Positions 59,550 through 64,000 of a stretch of 64,000 nucleotides of DNA are shown one piece after another. The notes beneath the pieces are model-generated. The model was not told the origin of the DNA, made no database searches, and worked only from the letters and a program-made list of their open reading frames with translations. Location: IMG/VR virus record IMGVR_UViG_3300044609_000988, positions 17,109 to 81,108 of that record. One strand, 5' to 3'. A program made the position numbers and the translations under genes. The stretch comes from a virus. Every line of letters starts with the position of its first letter. The first letter of the stretch is position 1.

Positions 59550-59582
59550 GATACCATAACAATTTGGATAGAGATATGGGCT

Positions 59583-60074
59583 ATGGCAAAAAAGAAAACA
59601 GAGAATTACGTCAATAATAAAGAATTCTTAGAGGCTATTTCTGTCTATAGGAAAAAGGTTATTGATGCCAAAGAGCAAGGAAAACCAAAGCCGAGAGTTC
59701 CCAATTATATTGGCGACTGCTTTCTTAAAATTGCTACACACCTATCATACAAACCAAACTTTGTAAACTATATGTTCCGTGATGAGATGATCTCAGACGG
59801 CATTGAAAATTGTTTACAATACATTCATAACTTTGATCCAGAAAAATCTAGTAATCCTTTTGCTTATTTTACTCAGGTAATTTATTTTGCCTTCTTGAGG
59901 CGAATTGCTAAAGAGAAAAAGCAATTAGAAATCAAAACAAAGATTCTAGAAAGAACTGGGTACGATCATGTAATGTATACCGAAAGTTTCGAAGGAGACA
60001 TGGCAGGACTTAATCAAAATTATTCTGATATGTCTGGCATCAAAGAAAACCTGGAGATCAAGAACAAACGATGA
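59583..60074 (+). CDS. gp55: Late transcription sigma factor gp55
   Basis: A 163-residue protein from ATG 59583 (T4 gp55 is 185). A longer frame from 59538 is rejected because it would include the -10 box of the promoter. The conserved core contains Ile-Ala-Thr-His-Leu-Ser-Tyr-Lys-Pro-Asn-Phe, then Met-Ile-Ser-Asp-Gly-Ile-Glu-Asn-Cys, then Asn-Pro-Phe-Ala-Tyr-Phe-Thr-Gln-Val. This is the sigma region 2-like part that recognises the late -10 box. It should direct host RNA polymerase to the NATAAATA boxes listed here, together with a clamp and gp33, which are not in this window. Confidence 0.9.
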   Translation: MAKKKTENYVNNKEFLEAISVYRKKVIDAKEQGKPKPRVPNYIGDCFLKIATHLSYKPNFVNYMFRDEMISDGIENCLQYIHNFDPEKSSNPFAYFTQVIYFAFLRRIAKEKKQLEIKTKILERTGYDHVMYTESFEGDMAGLNQNYSDMSGIKENLEIKNKR

Positions 60075-61120
60075 CCGTAGCATTGATTACCGACCAGCAT
60101 TTAGATGGACGTAAGGGTAGTGTTATTTTCTGGGAATACTTTAAGGAGTTTTATGACAATGTGTTTTTTCCAACATTGGAAGAACAGGGAATATCTACCA
60201 TTATCGACCTCGGAGATACGTTCGATAATCGTAAGGGCATTGATTTTAATGTTTGGAATCGTATTCGCCGTCATTACTTTGACCGTATCCGTGAGCTTGG
60301 CATTACTCTTCATATGATCACGGGGAATCATGATGTGTATTATAAAAACACAAATGATATAAATTCTCCAGAGCTTCTTCTTTCCGACTATGACAACATC
60401 ATCGTCTACTCAAAACCCACCACCACAACTATTGAGGGCATTCCTATTTGTATGCTCCCTTGGATCAATTCTGAAAATGAAGCAGAAACACTTGAACATC
60501 TAAAACAGACATCAGCTAAAATTGTGATGGGTCATCTTGAACTGAATGGGTTTGAGGTTTCGCCTGGGATGCTTCATGAAGGTGGTATGGAGCCAGATGT
60601 ATTCTTTAAATTCAAGCAAGTATTTTCAGGACACTTTCATCACAAGTCAAGTCGTGGTAACATCACTTACTTAGGCAACCCCTACCAGATGTTCTGGAAT
60701 GATTACAAAGATCCCAGAGGATTTCATCTTTATGAGCCGTCATCCAATAAGTTACGTTTCGTCAAAAACCCATACGAAATTTTCCAGAAGATTTATTATG
60801 ATGATGCTGATCCTAATTACAGCGTCGATCCCAGTGAGTATTCAAACACTTTTGTTAAGGTTGTCGTAGAGAACAAAAATGACTTTTTTAAATTTGAAAA
60901 GTTAGTTGAAAATCTTTATGAAGCTGGTGTTCATGATTTAAAAATTGTAGAAAACCTTGTGGAAAAAGACACCACAAAACATGCGGATACTGATCTTGAA
61001 ATTAAAGATACTCTCTCACTTCTAAATGAATACATTGATGAAGTTGAGATGAACGTAAATAAGACTAACTTGAAGCAAATTATGAGATCACTATATATTG
61101 AAAGTTGTGAAGTAGTATGA
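60071..61120 (+). CDS. gp47: Recombination nuclease subunit gp47
   Basis: A 349-residue Mre11/SbcD-type nuclease (T4 gp47 is 339). Metal-binding motifs are intact: Asp8-Gln-His10, Gly48-Asp49-Thr-Phe-Asp, Gly85-Asn86-His87-Asp88, then Met-Gly-His near residue 156 and Ser-Gly-His-Phe-His-His near 190. It forms a complex with gp46 that resects DNA ends for recombination and degrades host DNA. ATGA overlaps at both ends tie it to gp55 and the following small gene. Confidence 0.94.
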   Translation: MTVALITDQHLDGRKGSVIFWEYFKEFYDNVFFPTLEEQGISTIIDLGDTFDNRKGIDFNVWNRIRRHYFDRIRELGITLHMITGNHDVYYKNTNDINSPELLLSDYDNIIVYSKPTTTTIEGIPICMLPWINSENEAETLEHLKQTSAKIVMGHLELNGFEVSPGMLHEGGMEPDVFFKFKQVFSGHFHHKSSRGNITYLGNPYQMFWNDYKDPRGFHLYEPSSNKLRFVKNPYEIFQKIYYDDADPNYSVDPSEYSNTFVKVVVENKNDFFKFEKLVENLYEAGVHDLKIVENLVEKDTTKHADTDLEIKDTLSLLNEYIDEVEMNVNKTNLKQIMRSLYIESCEVV

Positions 61121-61383
61121 TGTTTATCCTCACACTGAAGAATAATCCAGACGGAGTATTTTCCGTAATCGATGATGAAGGAGATCAAATCATTCCCATC
61201 TTCGAGTGTGAGGATGATGCTGAACGATATCAAGAACATCTCGAAATAGTAACAGAAAAGTATAAACTTCAGGTTGTAGAGATACCAGAAAAAGCAATTC
61301 TTTCTGCTTGCGAAGAGCGAGACCAAAAGTATGCTATAATAACAATTGATGACTTTATTATCCCGCCACATGATTTAGGATGA
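61117..61383 (+). CDS. DUF3110-like small protein between gp47 and gp46
   Basis: An 88-residue protein with overlaps at both ends (ATGATG at the start, ATGA at the end). Features are Ile-Leu-Thr-Leu-Lys-Asn-Asn-Pro-Asp-Gly-Val-Phe-Ser-Val, then Phe-Glu-Cys-Glu-Asp-Asp-Ala-Glu-Arg-Tyr, then Lys-Leu-Gln-Val-Val-Glu-Ile. This pattern is like DUF3110, a family common in cyanobacteria. That supports a cyanobacterial host, but it is a pattern match only. The function is unknown; being locked between the two nuclease subunits suggests a partner or regulator of the complex. Confidence 0.7.
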   Translation: MMFILTLKNNPDGVFSVIDDEGDQIIPIFECEDDAERYQEHLEIVTEKYKLQVVEIPEKAILSACEERDQKYAIITIDDFIIPPHDLG

Positions 61384-63119
61384 TTGTATTTAAAACTTTA
61401 AAATGGAAAAACTTCCTTTCAACAGGAAACACTTTCACTGAGTTTAATCTCAACGGTGCCAAAACAAATTTAATTGTAGGAGCAAACGGAGCAGGCAAAA
61501 GCACTATTCTGGATGCTCTTACTTTTTCTTTGTTTGGAAAACCATTCAGAAAGATCAACAAACCAATGTTGATGAACAGTATTAATGGTGCCGATCTTGT
61601 TACCGAAATCGAATTTGAATCTGGCAAGAATCAATTCAAGATTGTTCGTGGTATTAAACCTGGGGTGTTTGAAATATGGCAGAATGGTTCCCTATTAGAT
61701 CAGTCATCATCCACGACTGACTACCAGAAATATCTTGAGCAAAATATTCTCAAGATGAATTACAAATCATTCACTCAGATTGTGGTTCTTGGATCATCAA
61801 CTTTTGTTCCATTCATGAGGTTGCCCGTAGCATCTCGTAGAGAAATTATCGAAGACATTCTCGATATTCAAATTTTCTCTATCATGAATCTAAACCTGAA
61901 AGAAAAAATTAAAACTTCTGGTGATGAGTTGAAAGAGAAAGATTATGAGATTGATCTGCTGGAAGAAAAAATCTTAATGCAGAAAAATTTTATTGCTAAT
62001 CTTGAACTTCAAAACAAGAATGACATAGAAGAAAAGAGTAATAAGATTTCTAATCTTACTTCTCTCGAAAAGGAAGTTAATATTACAATTAAACAACTTG
62101 GCGAAGAAAGAAATGCTCTCAATAAAGAGATGAGCAATTTTGAAAATGCTACTACTAAACTTAAAAAACTTGGCAACCTCCGTGGTAAAATCCAACAGAA
62201 GTTTGCTTCTCATAAAAAAGAACATAAGTTCTTCACGGAAAATACTACATGTCCTACCTGTACTCAGCACATTAGCGACGAATTGCGTGACACTAAAGTA
62301 GCTGAGATTATGGGTTCTATCAAAGAACTTAAACAGGGCATGGAAGAAATGGAGGAAGCTATCAAGCTTGAAGAAGAACGTGAATCTAAGTTTACTGAGT
62401 TGAGTGAAAAATGGACCAGCCTTTTTAACAATATTCAGATTCATCAGTTTCAGGTTAGTTCCTACCAATCACAAATTCAAGATCTTCAAAAAGAAATTTC
62501 TGATCTTCAGAATAATAATTTTAGTCACAATGAAGAGTCTGCTAAACTTGCCGCTCTCCAAACAAAACTGGAGGAGTCCAAAAATCAGTTAACAACTATT
62601 AAGGAAGAACAAGAATGCCTTAGGGCAGCTGCTATGCTTTTGAAGGACAACGGAATCAAAACCCGTATCATCAAAAGATACTTACCTGTGATGAATGATC
62701 TCATCAATAAGTATCTTCAAAACATGGACTTCTATGTAAACTTTACATTGGATGAAAACTTTGAAGAAACTATCAAATCCAGATTCAGAGATTCTTTCTC
62801 ATATGAATCGTTCAGTGAAGGAGAAAAAGCTCGTATTGATATCGCTCTGCTGCTTACTTGGAGAGCTGTTGCTAAGCTTAAGAGTAGCGTGGATACTAAC
62901 CTCCTAATTCTTGACGAGATTTTTGATGGATCACTTGACACAAATGGTAGCAGTGAGCTAGGGTGGATACTTAAAAACTTTGATGACAATACTAATGTGT
63001 TTGTCATTTCCCACCGTGAGAACATGGAAGACAAGTTTGACAAAACTTGGAAGTGTGAAAAAATTAAAAACTTCAGCGTCGTCCGAGAGACAGTTAATGA
63101 AGTGGCACAGGAGGGGTGA
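61380..63119 (+). CDS. gp46: Recombination nuclease subunit gp46
   Basis: A 579-residue Rad50/SbcC-type ATPase (T4 gp46 is 560). Walker A Gly-Ala-Asn-Gly-Ala-Gly-Lys-Ser-Thr is at 34-42. Long coiled coils (about 170-430) surround a zinc hook with Cys291-Pro-Thr-Cys294. The ABC signature Ser479-Glu-Gly-Glu-Lys and Walker B Leu-Ile-Leu-Asp512-Glu513 follow. It works with gp47 at DNA ends. Its TGA stop (63117-63119) lies inside the loop of the downstream terminator. Confidence 0.95.
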   Translation: MIVFKTLKWKNFLSTGNTFTEFNLNGAKTNLIVGANGAGKSTILDALTFSLFGKPFRKINKPMLMNSINGADLVTEIEFESGKNQFKIVRGIKPGVFEIWQNGSLLDQSSSTTDYQKYLEQNILKMNYKSFTQIVVLGSSTFVPFMRLPVASRREIIEDILDIQIFSIMNLNLKEKIKTSGDELKEKDYEIDLLEEKILMQKNFIANLELQNKNDIEEKSNKISNLTSLEKEVNITIKQLGEERNALNKEMSNFENATTKLKKLGNLRGKIQQKFASHKKEHKFFTENTTCPTCTQHISDELRDTKVAEIMGSIKELKQGMEEMEEAIKLEEERESKFTELSEKWTSLFNNIQIHQFQVSSYQSQIQDLQKEISDLQNNNFSHNEESAKLAALQTKLEESKNQLTTIKEEQECLRAAAMLLKDNGIKTRIIKRYLPVMNDLINKYLQNMDFYVNFTLDENFEETIKSRFRDSFSYESFSEGEKARIDIALLLTWRAVAKLKSSVDTNLLILDEIFDGSLDTNGSSELGWILKNFDDNTNVFVISHRENMEDKFDKTWKCEKIKNFSVVRETVNEVAQEG

Positions 63120-63133
63120 CACCCTCCTTTTTT
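63109..63133 (+). terminator. Terminator overlapping the gp46 stop codon
   Basis: AGGAGGG (63109-63115) pairs with CCCTCCT (63122-63128), followed by a T-run to 63133. The loop GTGACA contains the gp46 stop codon, so the left arm is coding sequence. Confidence 0.85.
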
Positions 63134-63145
63134 ATGGTCTATACT
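63116..63145 (+). promoter_or_regulatory. Possible sigma70 promoter overlapping the terminator
   Basis: GTGACA (63116-63121, five of six to TTGACA), an 18-base spacer and TATACT (63140-63145). The -35 box is the terminator loop. It would restart transcription for the peptidase-like gene, 22 bases before its ATG. Confidence 0.5.
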
Positions 63146-63167
63146 GACTTCAGTTGAAACGAAACCA

Positions 63168-64000
63168 ATGTCCCCCGTTAACCACGAAGTCAAAGGTACT
63201 CTTGCCAAACTGCTGGCAACGGAGAACCTCATCATTGAGCACAAGAAGGTGCCTACAGCATGTTTTGATGTCCAGCGCCGTGTCCTTACCCTGCCGATCT
63301 GGGACAGGGCTTCTGGGGTCGTATACGACCTTCTGGTGGGACATGAGGTAGGACATGCTATCTACACTCCTAATGAAGACTGGACTACTCAAGTTGCCGA
63401 GGGTGTACCCAAAGATTATGTGAACGTTGTGGAAGACGCTCGTATCGAGAAACTGATGAAGCGTAAGTTTCCTGGTCTCGCTCGTACTTTCTACAATGGT
63501 TATAGCGAACTCAACCGTGACGATTTCTTCAGCATTGCTGACGAAGATCTGAATGAACTGCCGCTTATTGATCGTATCAATCTTCATTTTAAGATTGGTG
63601 CTTACGCTCAAATGCCGTTCAATGAATTTGAGCAGCAGTTTGTTGAGATGATTGAAGGTGCCGAAACCTTCCAGCAAGTGCTGGCTATTTGTGATCTCAT
63701 TCACAAGTACGTGAAAGAAAAGTATCAAGAACAAATGACTATGCCTATGCCTTCTGATCAAGATGGCGAAGAAGGTTCTGGTTCTGGCTCTGGTATTTCC
63801 AATGGTCAATCTGATCAACAAATGTCCAGTGGTGATGGTGGCATGACCAAACCCTCTAATGAAGAAGGTCAAGATCAATCTGGTGGCAATAGTACTGCCC
63901 AAGATGCTCCTATTGGTTCTGGTGGCGGTGGTCCTAATGACCAGCAAAAGAATGAAGAAGTTTCTAAAACTCAGCAAGCATTTGATCAGCAAACAGAAAA
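63168..64000 (+). CDS. Metallopeptidase-like protein (3' end outside window)
   Basis: An open frame from ATG 63168 runs to the window end: 277 codons, no stop. A zinc-peptidase motif Gly-His-Glu-Val-Gly-His is seen at about residues 58-63, followed by Asn-Val-Val-Glu-Asp-Ala-Arg-Ile-Glu near 86-94, which could supply a further metal ligand. This layout resembles CobT/VWA-linked peptidase-like proteins of cyanophages. From about residue 200 it becomes a Gly/Ser/Gln/Asp-rich linker, so a C-terminal domain (for example VWA) is expected beyond the window. A terminator and a promoter-like element separate it from gp46, so it starts a new unit. Substrate unknown. Confidence 0.8.
   Translation, partial: MSPVNHEVKGTLAKLLATENLIIEHKKVPTACFDVQRRVLTLPIWDRASGVVYDLLVGHEVGHAIYTPNEDWTTQVAEGVPKDYVNVVEDARIEKLMKRKFPGLARTFYNGYSELNRDDFFSIADEDLNELPLIDRINLHFKIGAYAQMPFNEFEQQFVEMIEGAETFQQVLAICDLIHKYVKEKYQEQMTMPMPSDQDGEEGSGSGSGISNGQSDQQMSSGDGGMTKPSNEEGQDQSGGNSTAQDAPIGSGGGGPNDQQKNEEVSKTQQAFDQQTE

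Noticed and set aside
59538-59582. N-terminal extension of gp55 to 59538
   Set aside because: It would begin upstream of the -10 box, so it would not be on the transcript from the strong promoter. ATG 59583 gives the conserved start.
61974-62468. Open frame of 164 codons on the minus strand within gp46
   Set aside because: It is the complement of the coiled-coil region; the Phe/Leu-rich product is the expected mirror of Lys/Glu codons.
63150-63992. Long open frame (280 codons) on the minus strand
   Set aside because: It is antisense to the peptidase-like gene whose plus-strand product has an intact zinc motif. The minus frame encodes a low-complexity, hydrophobic and Arg/Thr-rich product with no recognisable motif and no start region.
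1-64000. tRNA genes, which T4-like cyanophages often carry
   Set aside because: No cloverleaf-like segment was noticed in the gaps, which are all shorter than about 150 bases. A tRNAscan search would be decisive.

Overview
The window is a contiguous piece of a T4-like myovirus genome, most probably a marine cyanophage. The evidence is the T4 gene order (25-6-7-8, then 13-14-15-16-17-18-19-20-21-22-23, then uvsY-uvsW-55-47-46), all on the + strand, with AT-rich DNA, overlapping start/stop codons and T4-type late promoters (NATAAATA). Other pointers to the cyanophage branch are the very large structural proteins, a DUF3110-like protein between genes 47 and 46, and the small accessory genes placed between conserved ones. 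No tRNA, rRNA, CRISPR array, integrase or transposase was seen. There is no gene-free stretch longer than about 150 bases.

Layout. 1-27486: baseplate genes (gp25, gp6, a 3168-residue gp7-like protein, gp8, a 2698-residue DUF4815-type protein, a small protein, a 1619-residue protein with cupredoxin-like modules, and a 169-residue protein). 27540-36773: one 3077-residue fibre protein with a beta-helix interrupted by helical repeats. 36788-42801: an adhesin locus. It holds three fibrinogen/lectin-like proteins that share one N-terminal module, two glycine-rich adhesins, and four small proteins. 42809-56542: neck, terminase, tail sheath and tube, portal, prohead protease, scaffold and major capsid protein, with a terminator at each end of this block. 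56578-63119: a gp3-like tail protein, then recombination and late-transcription genes (uvsY, uvsW, a small LSm-like protein, sigma factor gp55, gp47, a DUF3110-like protein, gp46). 63168-64000: the start of a metallopeptidase-like gene that leaves the window.

How the parts work together. gp55 is the sigma factor that should read the NATAAATA boxes found in front of many structural genes here. gp46/gp47 with UvsY and UvsW drive recombination-dependent replication. The replicated DNA is packaged by gp16/gp17 through the gp20 portal into heads built from gp21, gp22 and gp23. Heads are joined through gp13, gp14 and gp15 to tails of gp18 and gp19, with the baseplate, fibre and adhesins at the distal end.

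The most interesting parts are: the adhesin cassette array, including a ficolin/fibrinogen-type domain; promoters located inside hairpin loops or fused to stop codons; a symmetric promoter region ahead of gene 55; short GC-rich recoded islets inside four otherwise AT-rich genes; and small beta modules reused across many virion proteins.
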